Of a stretch of DNA of 64,000 bases, positions 36,501 through 51,500 are shown piece after piece; within the stretch, counting starts at the first letter, position 1, and the number at the start of each line of letters is the position of its first letter. The DNA is taken from NCBI GenBank assembly GCA_033239525.1, contig BSYO01000006.1, forward strand, positions 1,798,001-1,862,000, given 5' to 3'. Origin of the DNA: Nepenthes gracilis. Lineage: Eukaryota > Streptophyta > Magnoliopsida > Caryophyllales > Nepenthaceae. Under the pieces are notes generated by a model, which saw only the letters and a program-made list of their open reading frames with translations, ran no database searches and was not told the origin of the DNA. A program made the position numbers and the translations under genes.

Positions 36501-39500
36501 ATGAAGGAGAATGAGCATAGAAACCAGCTGCTATTTCTATGGTGAATGAGAAAGAATAAAATCTTCAGCTCAAGAACACAATCATCTTCCTACAAAAAGT
36601 TACGTTCGAGGAGAGGTGGAAAATTGCATAAGGGATTCTGAGTGATGCTTACACAAATCCAAGTTCATATCTCAGTTATGACTCATAAAATTGAATTTCC
36701 GTTGATCCTTGTCTTGTTGCTCAGCACCCTTTCTTTCCTTCATTAGAACAATGCATGTAGCCAACCCCAACTGGGGGGAACAACTTAGTTTGGTCTGGTT
36801 TGGTTCTCTTTTTTTTTTTTTTTTTTTTTTTCAGTTAATGACTTTGAAAGTAAATCACAGAACCCACAAAGGAAAGGAAATAGATAATGTCCACATAAAC
36901 TGCAACACGGAATTTTCCCAAAACAATACCTCCAAAGCATGTATAGCTTAGTAGATGATGATCATAAAGAAAGAGCTCATCCACACAATACCTGTCTGAA
37001 ACCAATTGCTCGAGTGGCAGAATTTGTATTTGGAAGAAGACCAATGTCTAGAAGCCATTTGGCCTCGGACAATATTCCATCACTTCCTACAATGAAATAT
37101 CAACACCATGATTTTTGAACTTTTCTATAGAACTCTTGTAGGTACTGTATTACTCTGCACTAGACACACGCATCATTTAACAAGAATATACAATTTTCAA
37201 TGAACTGCACTGATGTATAATGCAAATGGAAAGAATATAGAGCAGATACCCATCAAATACATTTAAGAAAAAGAAAGTGCAAATTTGATATTTGTTACAT
37301 GCTCCATTCGATTTGAAACCAAGAGTATGAATCTCATGCTTTGTCGGTTTGGCCTGAGCCAATCATTGGTAGAATTTCAGACTAAAAAAACAAATCAAGG
37401 GTAATCCTCCCAAAAATAAAATTCCTATACTATTTTTTTTTTTTTTTCTTCAATGTTTGTAGAAGATTCAAGTTGAAGGTTTAGCTAGAAGCACTTTTAA
37501 AGCTCATTTAATTCTTGAGAAGCAAAAAAGTAATTGTCACAAAAATTATATTTAAGATATGTTCTAAGAGAAAATCAAGGGGATATGTTAAAGCAGACGT
37601 GAGATAACTTTAAAAATTGCATGAAAATGTCTTCACATGTAATTCAAATGTTATCTTCACCATGAAATTCATATGTTACTATCCTACTGATTTTACAACC
37701 ATCTGAGAGTAGGGCCCATGGCTATCATGATCTGGGTGAGCAATAGGCAATGGTCAAAAACCTGTACATACTAATATAACATATTCCTCATACTTCTTTA
37801 TTGTTAAGCAAGCAAATATGTATTTTCAAAAACAACACCAAGAGAGTATCAGTGTGTTTTCTCTTTTGGGTAAGCCAAGCGTGTCAGGGTCACTCAATTA
37901 CAGAAAGAATAGTCTCCTCAAGAATCCAACAGAAAATACCAACAGTAAAACTTTTATTATCAGTATGCATTCTTTCCAAAGGCTACTTGCTACTTTTCCC
38001 AAGCATTTTCACTTTGTATTGACTCAACTATCAAAACAAAGCCGCTAACTTTACTACGGAGAGGACTACTCTTCATAATCAAAGTTACTCTCATAATTAG
38101 AACTGCTACAATCATCATTCCTTCTCGACCATGCAAAAGATTATCAGAACTCTCCTCCAGCTTAGAAGGAAGAGGAGAGCCAAGAATGCCTAGCACATTC
38201 AACATAGATTGCCTAACATGAGCATGCTCCAACGATAGATAATTAATATAGTGGCACCCATCTCCAATAGAGGTTTTCACAGTTCAGGTAACCAAATTGT
38301 GAGCAACTTTTTTTTTGGTCCCAAACAGCAACCAAACCAGTCAAACCGGATCAGTTTGGGTCACTTTTTTTTACACAAAATATTAAAATTATCAAAACAT
38401 TTATATACACACACACACACACACACACAGGTTCAATTAGCAGTTTTTTAACACCTATGATTATATATTTTTGACAACATATATTTAAAAATAAAAAAAT
38501 TACCAGTCAGATCCGGTATCCGAAAAATTATAAACTGCAGAAGCAAATACGAACTGAAACCTAAAAGGATTTCATTACTCTGAACCGAAACTAAATCGTT
38601 TGGTTCCATGACCCTATACTCCATTTTGGGTTTTCGGTTTTCCAGTTTATTGGAAACCCTCAATCTCCACTCCACCAGTAAACCATTCAAAGGCACAAGA
38701 ACAAGGAACAAAATTTTGGTCGATATCTATTAGTATCGAGCCCCTCAATATCCAATATTTCCTAATACCACGATATATTGGCTGAAATTTGCATGTCAGC
38801 TTATGATTGGCAGATAAGTTTCTACTTCTAACATATATGCTACTGAAATGTATTGTATGTTATGGTCATGACCAATAATGATATTGATCTTGATACCAAT
38901 ATTTTTATCGATGCACAAGAAGCTAGATGGGCAAACATCAAAAAAGCCATTTTCTCTTCAGCAACAATAATTTCACAACTGGATATGTAATCATAGAAAC
39001 CCAAATATCCAAGGTCACACAAACAGTCTACAAAAATATGGGAACAGTAAAAAATGCAATTCATAAAGTATTGCTAATGCTCTCTAAAAAAGAGGAACAG
39101 GACCTGAGACTTGTAGAACCTAGACAAGTTACCATATGAGATCAGACCAACTTAAGAAGGAAATTTACCAAACACCCTTCAACCTTTCCATCAAAACAAC
39201 TGATATTCAGAAAAAGAATTTCCTAATAATGGTCAGCATACAGTGCAAATGGGCTTCTCATCTTCCAACAAAGCCGCTAGAGAAAACCCCAGAAAACCAT
39301 TCACCGACCTACTCCCAAGAGAAGGATACTGGAGTACTTGCACAATGCCATCAACCATCACCAGGCTTGATATTCGTAGCAGGAGATTTTTCACCATTGC
39401 CCCTCATAACCTGCAAAAAAGCCTCTCCCAAAGTTTCAAACAGCAATCCCCTGAGATTTAACTCATGGTGCCCAAAAAGAACTTAAAAACCATAGCAAAA

Positions 39501-42500
39501 TAGATCCAACCCAAGCAATTGGACACACCAAGAATAAAAATTGAACAAAACCTTCTAGTCTCTTGAAAACCATGAAGCTCCCTTTGTTGGTACACCCAAC
39601 CTTCACAAGAAGCGCAGACCTTCTCAGGGCCATAGATTTCTCAACCTTAGCTTGGATCTTTTAAAGCATCAAATAACCAAACAACAGCTATGAGCACCAA
39701 CAACATTCGACAGTCGTGCTTGTTTCCCCTTGCCTCCACAGTACATCTTGCAAACCCACCCTATTTCAAATAAGTATGAACAGCCTGCCTTCAATCTTCA
39801 TGGAACTCAATGCTTCTAACATGGTTAAGACTAAGAGACTAATCCAGCAGAGTGAGGGGGTTAATGTTCAAGAGAGCAAGAGAAAGGAGGGAGAGGGAGA
39901 AACTGAGGCTGAAAATATGGTAAAGGAAAGGTTCTTTGGGCAATTGAAGTTATCGGAAATAGAAGGGGAGAAGTAGACACCGTGCAGTGAGATAGAAAGA
40001 AGATTTATAGTTGATGCTTATTTTTGCCCCAATAAATTCAGTAAGACATTTATGGAACTATTTTTAAGTGCATTATCGTTTGGTTACTCATGCTTAATTT
40101 TATCCATGGACCAAGGCCTCTTTAAAGAAAAACCAGGCTCCAGCCAGGGGGAGAGACGGATGTAATTAGAGGAAAGGAAAATTATGGTTAGCAAGGGTTA
40201 GAGGAAGGCATGCAAGTATAGTTACAACATAGACATTTAGATTATGCACAGAAGAATGGAATGGAGGAGATGGTTCCGGACATTTGGAAGCTTAGAACCC
40301 ATTTAGTTGGAAAAATAGTTTTGTGTTTTCCATTTTTAAATTTTCCTTTCCTTTTCCACTTCTCCATTTTTTCAAAGTTTATCTGAAAAACGCATTTGCT
40401 TATTTCTATTAGAAATGTAGAACATTTTAAAAAATTAAGTTCAATAGTAATTATTTACAAATTTTCAATCATCTAACATATAATAAATATTATTAATTAA
40501 CAAATTATTTGATAATTTTACTTAATATTTATAATAAATTAACTAATCAAACTCATTAGATAAAAGTTTGGTTCACAGTGACCAAAATCTGCCCCCCAAA
40601 AGAAAAAAAAAACCTAATTATTTTATGACAGTAAATCGTATACCAAATGTGATTTTTAATTATAATCTATAATATAAAATAACACGTCTTTATACATACA
40701 TAACGCATACTTGATGTTGAACTATTAACTATCGTTCTGCTAGAAGTATGAGCTCAATTAATTTGAACTAAATTCAACAAACTAATAAGTCAAATTCGAA
40801 TCATATTCTACTCTTGCAAAATTAATTACTTAAATCTAAGTATACTAAAACTTACCTTTTGTTGTTTCACTTATATATTTAATTGTCAATAAGTTAAAAA
40901 TATATAATAATTGGGCATTATTATTAATAATGATGATCCTTTGAATTATTGTTACATTAGTTAGTTTAAGTTTTTCATTAAATTAACAATACACAATGTT
41001 CTATTAAGTCATAGAAAACAATAAACAATAGCCTCAATATTGTCATTATCAAATAACCTAAATATTAATTAATAAATATAATTTTATTTTAAATGCACAA
41101 GTATAATCTATATCAATTTAATGATCTGTATAAAAATAACTCAAATAAAAAATTAAAAATAAAAACAAATTTGTTTATGAGTTGGATTAAAATTTTATTT
41201 AATAAATGCACATATTTATATTTTATAAGCTATTGAAATAATATTTTCAAAATCACACATTCTTAAAATATTAATGTGTAAGTCAAAGAAAAATTCTAGA
41301 AAACATCTTTTTGATATTTTCTGAGTTTTTTAATATTCAGTTCAAACTTAGAAAATTTGAAAACTTCATTTTTCACTTTTTTGAATGAAAAACAGATAGA
41401 TTTGAAATATCTTTTCTAAATAATCTGTTATTCTGGAAAAAAATTTAGAAAAATATACTAGTTTTCCACTTACTGAACAGGCCCTTAGAGGCTGGGTTTG
41501 GGAAATTTGTCGATTGTTGGCAGCTCATGTTGGTCAAGCTGTTGATGTGGAAAAAAATGCATTTAAGGTAATAGTTTGCAGAATAAAGACAAAATACCAA
41601 ATGATCAGAAGTAAATTATGGAAAAAAGAAACATGGAACTTGAATGCTGGCAAGATGAAATGCCCAACTCAACCAAACACTTCAGCTTGTAAAGCAAATG
41701 GTAAAGGTAATTTTTTTCTACTTAAAAAAGCTGCAAAATTAAAAAGTGAAAAGCTTTGAAAGAAGATTTGCAATTTTCTTCCCATGGGCATACCAACATA
41801 GCTTTACAAAGTGACCAAAAATGTTAGACAATCTTAAGGGAGTACTAGGATATCTTAATTAGAATGTGTTTACATCAAAGAAGTTTTGATTCTTTTCTTT
41901 AAGGTAGAAGTCAAAGATGCCAATTACAATATGTTCAAATTAAGTAAGTTCTTGCCTCTTTTCTTTGGTTGTGGATGATCATACAAATTGTATTTAAATG
42001 AGGTTCCATATTGCATCTTATAAGCAAACGATTGTATGTGATGACAAATGAAACTAGATGAGGCACACGGTCAAAGTTGGGAGTACGTAACAAGGCTTAG
42101 AAATATAAAAGTTCCACTAAAAGGACACAAACTTACACCAACTCCAGAAATGATAATGAACAAGTTAAAGTCAACTGTTAGCAAATTCTCTAAAAGCTAC
42201 CAAGCAATTAATTTGGATCTATACTTAAACAAAACAGGGATATCAAAGAATAAGTAAAGAAAAATGTCAAGGATAATCAGTTAAAATGAAGAAATGCATC
42301 CCAAACTGTTACGTGATCATATTTACCTTGAAAATTAACAAAAATAATTATAGGGTGGGTGTAAGAATATAGAGTATTGACAATTAAAAATGCAACCACT
42401 GAGTTCGCCAAGTGGTGAGAAATGCAGAAGATAAATTAAGAACATCGGAAATAAGCTACAAGTAGCATGTTTACAATATAAAATTCATTTGGCGTGCTTA

Positions 42501-45500
42501 AAATGGTTTATATACTTGAAACATAGACAGAATTGTGTCCTAACAAGAAAGAATGATTATCTGAGGTTAGAGGCAATAAAAAAGAAAATATAGACCTAAT
42601 TTCTACCAATTGGGACCCTCCCTTTGCCACCCCATGGAGATGGTCTACAAGGTTCACAACTACTAAGCACATGGTGTGATGTAGTCAAAAAGGAACTAAC
42701 AGTTCATAACGTTTAAATCATATTGCCATCAATCAATAAGCACGATCAAAAGTGTTTATATAACCAATCCCACAAATAGGCACCCAAGATCATTTTACTG
42801 ATTATGCGTGTTGCTATACCACCAATTTCAATGCTGATTCAACCTAAGATTTGGTTTAGGTCTTTTATTCTTTGAGCTCTGAAAAATTGATAAAACAGAA
42901 GAAAAAAAAGGTACAACTACATTGCATACCTGAAATCATATCCTCACAACGGAAGTCAATTGACCTATATAGATCCAGTCTTTGGCTTGTAAGGAAAAAA
43001 CAAATGAAGTTGTAGTCCAAATCCTTTAACTGGCCCTGCTGGACACCATTAATGCAGGAGCCACCCTCAAGAGGGTTATTTGCTACAGCAGAACTAAACT
43101 GCTCCTTGAAAGAATCATATGGCAGTTGAAAAGCAGATGGAGGTGATCCACTACACTGCCAGGTAAACGAATTATTTGTAAGCAAAGCATAGCTTAAAAA
43201 ATTTGCAGGTAATAAAACCTGCAAAACAACAAATTGTTTACTTTCTTTGGGATGAGGATGAGTGGATGATAGGATGCGGAAGGTTCAAAGGGTCCAAAAC
43301 TTGAAATAAAGTTACAGAATACATCTGCATAGATAAAAAAAAAAAAAAACCTAATGCGTAAGACAATAGAAACATAGAACATAGAACCTTAACAATTTCA
43401 AGGCTCCGCCGTAAACGATACCAATCATTTGCAGCCAAAGAGTGGGCCTTTGGATCTCCTGATTCTACCACCAACTGCACAGCTGCATCCCAATCCCCAT
43501 TTCTTTGAAAATCTTCTAGTTGCGCATAAACTTCAGAGGTAATTTCTTGACAGGCTTTTGGAACATCAGGTTTCCCATATATGAACCTTGTGAATCAAAA
43601 GATAAATAACTGTCTTCATCTCTAAAGGAAGCTGGCTTAACATCATCAAAGATAGCAGAACATTGAGCCACAATGAAAAAAGGTAGAAAAAAGCACTGAG
43701 TTAACCTAATCCATGTGTCTCCATAAAAGCCAAAGGGATAAAGGAGTCAATCAAGGGTGTTGGACACAAATAGGTTGAACCACCAATGACACAAGGTGTG
43801 CCATAATTATAAACCAGTTGTTTCAAATACACACTCGCTAAAAGGCCGGTCAGCATTTCCTCCCATGATGCCCCTATACATAAAAATTTTCTTAGGACAT
43901 AAGAATTTTCTAAGGAGATCATTCTCCCTTAGCATTGTTTTCAGAAATAGATGCTTTCCTACCAACCAGAAAAAAGATGATCTATCATGCAAGTAGAAAG
44001 AGACAGTAATGTTTTCCAAAGAAATGGACCCTCCATGGATGCATTTGAATATCAAACCCTCAATTAGAGAAAGGCAAGAGGATCTTCACAAACTACTCAA
44101 GCAATCTCATATGGTCAATAATTCCATATGAAATTAATCCAAATATTTTCAGTTGACAGGGACTTAAAATCAAGTTCATATAAAGAGTTCAAACAAAGCA
44201 TTGATGCATGTTCTGGGGACTGCTAACTCAAGGTTGCATACATCTACAATGGCAAGCACACAGTTCATTTACCATTCTGGAACAACAAGATCATCAATCC
44301 TAACAAATAAAAGGTTTGGGACCATGATTCTTTCACCATCTTTTCCATGTGGACCTACATCCTTAGAAATTGGTGGGCATAGATCTTCCTTCACTAAGTT
44401 GTCAAATTCTTCTTGAGCATATTCTTATTTGTCTACTACCGAATAGTTTCAATGCTTTTTCCTCATCTTCTACAGCCATTACTTTAGCTTGCTAAGGGTG
44501 TCTCAATTTCGAACATTGTCTTTTACCTTATTTCATTCTATCTTATCAAAATATTTTGCTATATGCAAATGTTGGTTCTCATTCATGGATTAAAATATTT
44601 GGTACTGATATTTGTATTGATATCGGTCATAAGTCAGGCAATATACGTATCGGTATTGGACGTATCAAACACATTTTTTTCTCCATGAAGGAGAAACATC
44701 AAAACTAAGATATATATTTATAGTCTACCTTATTTAATCATATTTTACCTAATTGAAAGATTTTAAACTTATTCAATAGAATGAACACCTTTATAACAAA
44801 TAATATCATAGCTATTAACAAAACAACATTTGTAATACGAAATAAAGCTAGCAACAAATCTGCAATAAGCAACAAATATCACTAAGGAAATACAATTATG
44901 CAATAAAATACAAGTTTGATTAAAGAAAGAAAACAAATGAGTGAATTGGCCGATATCCATTCTTGATAGAAAAGAAGAGAGAAGTAAAACAGAGGTTCAA
45001 AAGGAGAACAAAACGAGAGGAAATATTGGGTGATATCTCGATCTTATCAATGGCTATTTTCCTAATATCAAACCACATTATTACACCGACATTATTACAA
45101 TTTTTTCAAAATATTAATATATATTATTATCGTTCGATTAAAGAAAGAAAAAAAAACCCATATGACAATACCATATGACATATCTAAAACCAAGTCTTGA
45201 ATCTTCCTCCAATCCTATTGGTAATTAATAATCACATGGCAAAAGTCATGCAATTCTTCATCCATTCTTGATAGAGAAAAAGTCACCAAACTTCTAGGAA
45301 AGAAATAACTCTCCTTGATTGAATGGCTACATATGGCATCCCCCAACTTTTGCCTAAAAATTTAAGTTTTAGAAAAATTTCCAGAAGTGCAATAATTTTC
45401 AAAGTAATTCCAATGCAATCCAGGAGAACAAAAGGAGTAATGGAGAATATTGGGCAACAACCTGATAAAAAGCATCTTTACGATCTTATCAATGGCTATT

Positions 45501-48500
45501 TTCCAATATCAAACCAAGGATTTGGTTTCAATTATTACTTTCTTTTATTATTACAAATTTTTTGAGAAGATTTGTGGAGATGTACAAGCTAGACTTTCAA
45601 GAAGACTCACTCAAGAATGTTGGAAAGTTAGAGATTGCACATCACTCATTGGATGAGAGATAAATATTTGGAGATTGGTATGATGATGGATGATGACCAT
45701 CAAAGTTGATGATTTGTGTAAACTAAGGACTAATTGCAATGTTACTATATATCCAATATAAATGTAGTTATTGGAAGTAAAATGGATAAAGAAAAATTGC
45801 CTTTTTTGTTTTTATTTATTTATTTATTACAAAAGGAGATATGATATGGGAATGAAATTATAAGAATATGTATAGGTTTTTTTGGGATAAGAAATAAAAT
45901 TACACATTTCAGAAAAAATATTATCCACAATTACACAATAAAAGCAACCGAACTAATTGTTCTCAAAGATTGAAACCCATATTCAATGACATATCTAACT
46001 TAAATACAACACTTGAATAGCTCTTGTTAACTCTTCCTCCAAAATAATTTTCTCTCTGTGTTCTCTCTCCCTCTGTCTATTGGTAATTAGGCCTTGGGTT
46101 GAATGACATTTCGGCAAAAGTCATGCAATTCTTCGGTGGTTTTGAGAAGATGAGGAGATGTCAATTTCCAACTTCTCATTAAACAAAATCCTTTTTTTGA
46201 CTTCAAAACAAGAAATAGTAATAGGATTTGCACTCATGTGTGGGATGATGGTTAAGTCACAACAAAAACTTTCTCTTTGATATCAAATTCAATGGAAAGA
46301 AATAACTCAAAGAAGATAACCTTGATTGAATGGCTACATAACAACTATAATTTTTTAATATCTATTATCAATGACTACTAAAATAATAAAACTATAGACC
46401 TTATATAGATGTACTCCATGTCTATGTTTATTAGGAAATATTTATAATTTCCTAATTAGTAACTCAAAATAAAAAAACAATAAATATAAAATATAAAATT
46501 TTTAAAATATTACAAGACTACTAAAATTATAAAATTTCAGAATCTCCAATATATCATAAAATACGAAAACAAATTAATAATCAAAATAAAATAAAATCTC
46601 TCCAATATATTTGGAATGTCCACATCACAAAGTTGGTCATCCAATCTAGAGTTGCCTTTTGGAGTTATACTACAACAATAGAATTGTTGTAAAATGTTAC
46701 TGTGGTAAGACAATAACATCAAAAAAAACTTTAAAAGCTAAGGCAAAATTGAATATAAAATAAGTTTCTATTATGTATGAATCAATATTCACGTTTTGAT
46801 TTTCATCAATTTGTATTTTGTAATTACAATAAGATACTTTATACTAGATATGAACAAAAAATCCGAATATTTGTCTATATTATTTGAAACCATACTAACT
46901 ACAAAAAGATTAATATTATATTTGGCTTGCATTTATGTACTCTTTCAATTGATCTAATTGTTTATTAATCTTAACCGCATTAGTCATATTGGCATTGCAT
47001 CCACTTGTATAGTGGCCATATTGTCTTACATAACACCTATGACCCAATCATGGTCCTAATCAATTTGAATCATTGAGTTAGCAGTTAGCTTAATTAGCAA
47101 TCAATCAACAATAATTGCAAAATGACATGATGGGCGTTGAAGCTGACCTACTCCCTACCCATCAAACAAATTTGGATCTAGCCAATGGAGTTATAACTTT
47201 AGAAATGACACCTCAATCATTAAATGCTGACAATTCCGATGTTTTTCATAATAGGAATAACTGACATAAGCGATATTATTGGGTGACCCATAGATGTGAC
47301 TACACATCTCAACATTACGATCGAGAGCGAGATCAAGATGAACAACTCTTTAAAAATATCAAGTTAAATGTCCCTATTTTTTATGGTTATTTAGACCTTC
47401 AAGTTTTTACTCAATGGGTTTAGCACATAAATTATTTTTTTAAGTGGTACGACGTGTCTGAAGATATGAGAGTTCAATTTGCTAACATTAAATCGACTAA
47501 GAATGCTCAACTATTTTGGATAAGTGCTATGGACCTTCTTGTCAAGCGTCAAGCAACTCCTATCAGGAATTGGGCCAAAATAAAATGGCACCTTAAAGAG
47601 AAATACCTACCCCACTCACACAAGAGAATTTGTTATTATTGAGGAGATATGTTATTCAATTTGATGAGTTTCAAATGAGATGTCGCATAATTAAGGATAG
47701 GGCTTTAATGTTAAGTAAGTTTCGACAAGATCTACATGATGATCTTCAGAGAAAGCAAGAGGTGTTACCTAAAATCTGTCCGATACAAATTTTATGATAA
47801 TATGTGGTAACAATCATTCCTCAATATAGAATACCTTAACAACAAACCTTGAGTCTATCTTAGGACCTCTTCCGTTTACACTTTTCCCTTGAGAAAAATC
47901 TTTTCATCAAATGCTTCAACACAATACAAAAAAGCCTTGGAAAGAAGAACAAATTTATAAACCTAAATAGAAGAGTTTGATAACTTGGATGAGATAACAC
48001 TTTCTTGCATTCAAATAAACTCTCATTTTTTCACTCAGGGCATTCTTGGATCTTGTTTATCTTGACTTAATCTAAAGAAGATTTAATGGCAAGTTTACAA
48101 AAAGGTTAATGAAATGGCTTTAAGATCATTATGGATAATGTCGTTAAATTAAAACTGTCCCACATCCTAATCCATACAATACCTCATAGATTGATACATT
48201 GAATATTTAGGGTATAAGTATCATAATATTCAATGTTAAGTTATACAACTTAAATGAATAATCCAAGGTTACTCCAACTAATTCTTTTTATTTATAACGG
48301 AAAAATATTCCATCCATCCTTTGCCCCCAAAGCATGTCATAAAATGAAAGGATTACATATTAAGCCTTATAGTATTTGAGAGTATGATTGTAAGCGAGTC
48401 TATTGTATTTACTATTATTGTTCTAGAAATTCTATTATTAGACTCTCCTACATTAATATTTAATAAGGTTCATTAGGTCCTATAAAACTTTCAGGATGTC

Positions 48501-51500
48501 TTTTTTGAGTACCTCACAAATCATTTATCACCTTTATATAACATTCAACATGTCATTGACTTCATTCTGTATGTATTTCTCCTAAATTCACCTCATTATA
48601 AGATAAATTCCATTAAGCATACTAGGCTCCAAAGGAAAATTAGAGAACATTTACCATGAATAAAAAGATGGATTATGAATGATGTGTGTGGATAATAGAA
48701 CCACCAATAAGATCACAGTGAAGCAACATTTTCCATCCCTAGGCTTGATAATATGTTAGATATGATGGCTAATTCTAGGATCTTCTCCAAAACCAATTCC
48801 AAAATTGGATACTACTAAATCAGAATTCGCCTAGGGCATGAGTTGAAGACAACCTTCAAGACGAATATGGTTTTTATAAGTGGTTGGTCATACCTTTTAA
48901 ACTATCTAATACACCCATTACCTTTATGAGGGTCATAATCTTGGCCATATGGCCTTTCATAGGATAGTTTTAATAGTCTATTTTGCTGACATCCTTATTT
49001 ATAATAAAATTAAAAAACAACACTTAAATCATTACACTAAGGTTGCATTACCATTAAGAAAGAGAGTCTATTTCCCAATCTTAAGAAGTATTCCTTCTTT
49101 TCAAAAAAGGTTACTTTCTTTGGTTTTATAGTTTCCTCTGATAGAGTCTCTACTAATATTGCAAAGATCTAGGCAATCGTAGATTTGCCTGAGCCTAAAT
49201 ACATCCACAATATTCGGAGTTTTCACGGTTTAACTACTTTTTATTATCGATTTATTAAGGAGTCTAACACGAACATGGCTTTTCTCACTAAATGCATAAA
49301 GAAAGGTGAATTTCATTAATCACCTAATATTGCTAAAGCCTTTAAGAGTATAAAAAAGAGGATGGTGATAACCCCTCTCATGCAACCACCTGACTTCTCT
49401 GAAATGTTTGAAGTAAAGTATAATGCATCAAGTATAGAAATAGATGGAGTTCTTAGCCAAGAGCAGTATCATGTTACCCACTTTAGTGAGAAGTTCAATG
49501 ATACCAAGCAACAATACTCTACTTGTGATAAGGAGTTGTATGCAATTGTGTCAATCTTACGCTACTGGCACCATTATTTATTATATTGGAATTTATTCTT
49601 TATTCTGATTATGAGCTTCTTTATTTTCTTAACTCCAAAAGAAATTGAATTTTCAGCACGATCATTAAATTCAATATTTATAAACCTATTCTTTAGTCTT
49701 AAAATATAAGACAAGAATCAAGAACTTAGCAACAATTACCTTGAGCCATCAAGTGTCCTTGTTGACTATCATTTAAGTTGAGGTTGTCATATTTGAAAGA
49801 TATAAGTAAAAACACAAATCTTGTCCTGATTTTAGTAAGATCTTCTTGGCTTTACAAAACGATCAACCTAACATTATGGTTAGCTTTTTGTTTGTATCCA
49901 ATTATCCTTGGCAAGACATAAGTATAGACTTTGTATTAAGCCTCTCGTATACTGCTAAAAAGCATGATTATAGTTTTATTGTTATGAATCATTTTTTTTC
50001 CTTAAATGATCCACTTCATTTCTTATAGTAAAACTTCTAAACCTTCTCTGGTTGCTTAAATATTATTCGATGAAATTGTCAAATTATATAAACTTCCTAA
50101 GACAATTGTATCTAATAACAATATTCATTTTACCAATGACTTCTAAAGGACTTTATGGTACATGATTGGTACCAAATTAAAATTTTTCACTACCTATCAC
50201 CCACAAATAAATAGTTAAATTGATATTATTAATTGAAATAGGAAACTTATTAAAATATTTAGTTCAAGAAAATATTAAAAATGGGGACTTGATTCTTCTT
50301 ACGGCCCAACTTGCATATAATACATCTATTAATGGGTCTATAGGCATGAGTCATTTAATGTTGCATATGACTACAAATCTAGGAAACCTTTAGAACTTAT
50401 CCCAATTCTCTATAATGCTTATGCCCATTTAAAAATAAACAATTAAAAAGTAAATTAACAACATAAACTTCAATGTGTATAAAAACAAGGTGAATTAAAT
50501 ATTGTTTATTATGTTATTGACATTCCATCATATTTTGGTATTCATCATACTTTTAATGTTGAGGAATTTATTGCTTACAAATACAATTTCAACCCACCAG
50601 ATGATCTAATTATAGTTTTGCTAAATGCGTCGAGTAATGAAACTTTACCCATTCCAACATAATTATCAGCCCTATCGACACACAAAGAATAAATTTATAC
50701 TATTCTAGATAAGCATGTTGTGTTTACCAAGAATAGAGAAGTTCACTACTTCCTTGTTCATCAAATTGGATAACTTAATTCAAGGCGTACTTAGATTTTT
50801 TAGAGAGTTACTCCAACAACTAGACTCAGATATTTTGAAGTTCTATCGAAATCAGCAAGATCAACCATTACTAGGCCCGAGTCCCTCTCAGCAAGAGTTA
50901 GTAGAGCTATCAAATTTCAGCTGCCACTCACACATGCTTACATGTGTTATAGAAGAACTACACAATTACTTAACTTATGATTGGGAGATTGACAACAATA
51001 GCTTTACTTGACAGGGTCAAGTCTTTGCCAATCAAGGAAAATTGATGCGGACATCCAACAATATTAGAGAGATTTTATTTTATTTTATTTTGATTATTGA
51101 TTTGTTATCATATTTTATAATATTTTAGATATTCCTAAAATTTTATAATTTTAATAGCCCTACGATATTTTTAAATTAATATATTTTATTATTTTATTTT
51201 TAGTCGTTAAATATAAAATTATGTATATTTTCTAATTAACCTAGAAATTAGGTATCTCTATATAAGGACCCTAATTTTATTGTTTCCATTATAAATTAAA
51301 TTGATATTAAAAAATATGATTGTCCTTCCTTCTCACTAATAATCTCTACTTCACTCTTTTATCTATTTCTCCTCTTTTTCCCTTCTCTTCTTCCTTCCTT
51401 CCCTTAATTCCCATTCCCTACATCACTTTGTCCCCTTCCTTTGGAAATTCCCTTGTCGTTTGAAAATAAGGTCCCTTACTTCCCCTTCCCTGCATCAATG

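Noticed and set aside
39136..39976. Two open frames in IPT9 intron 6
   Set aside because: No recognisable domain or splice context; likely chance frames.
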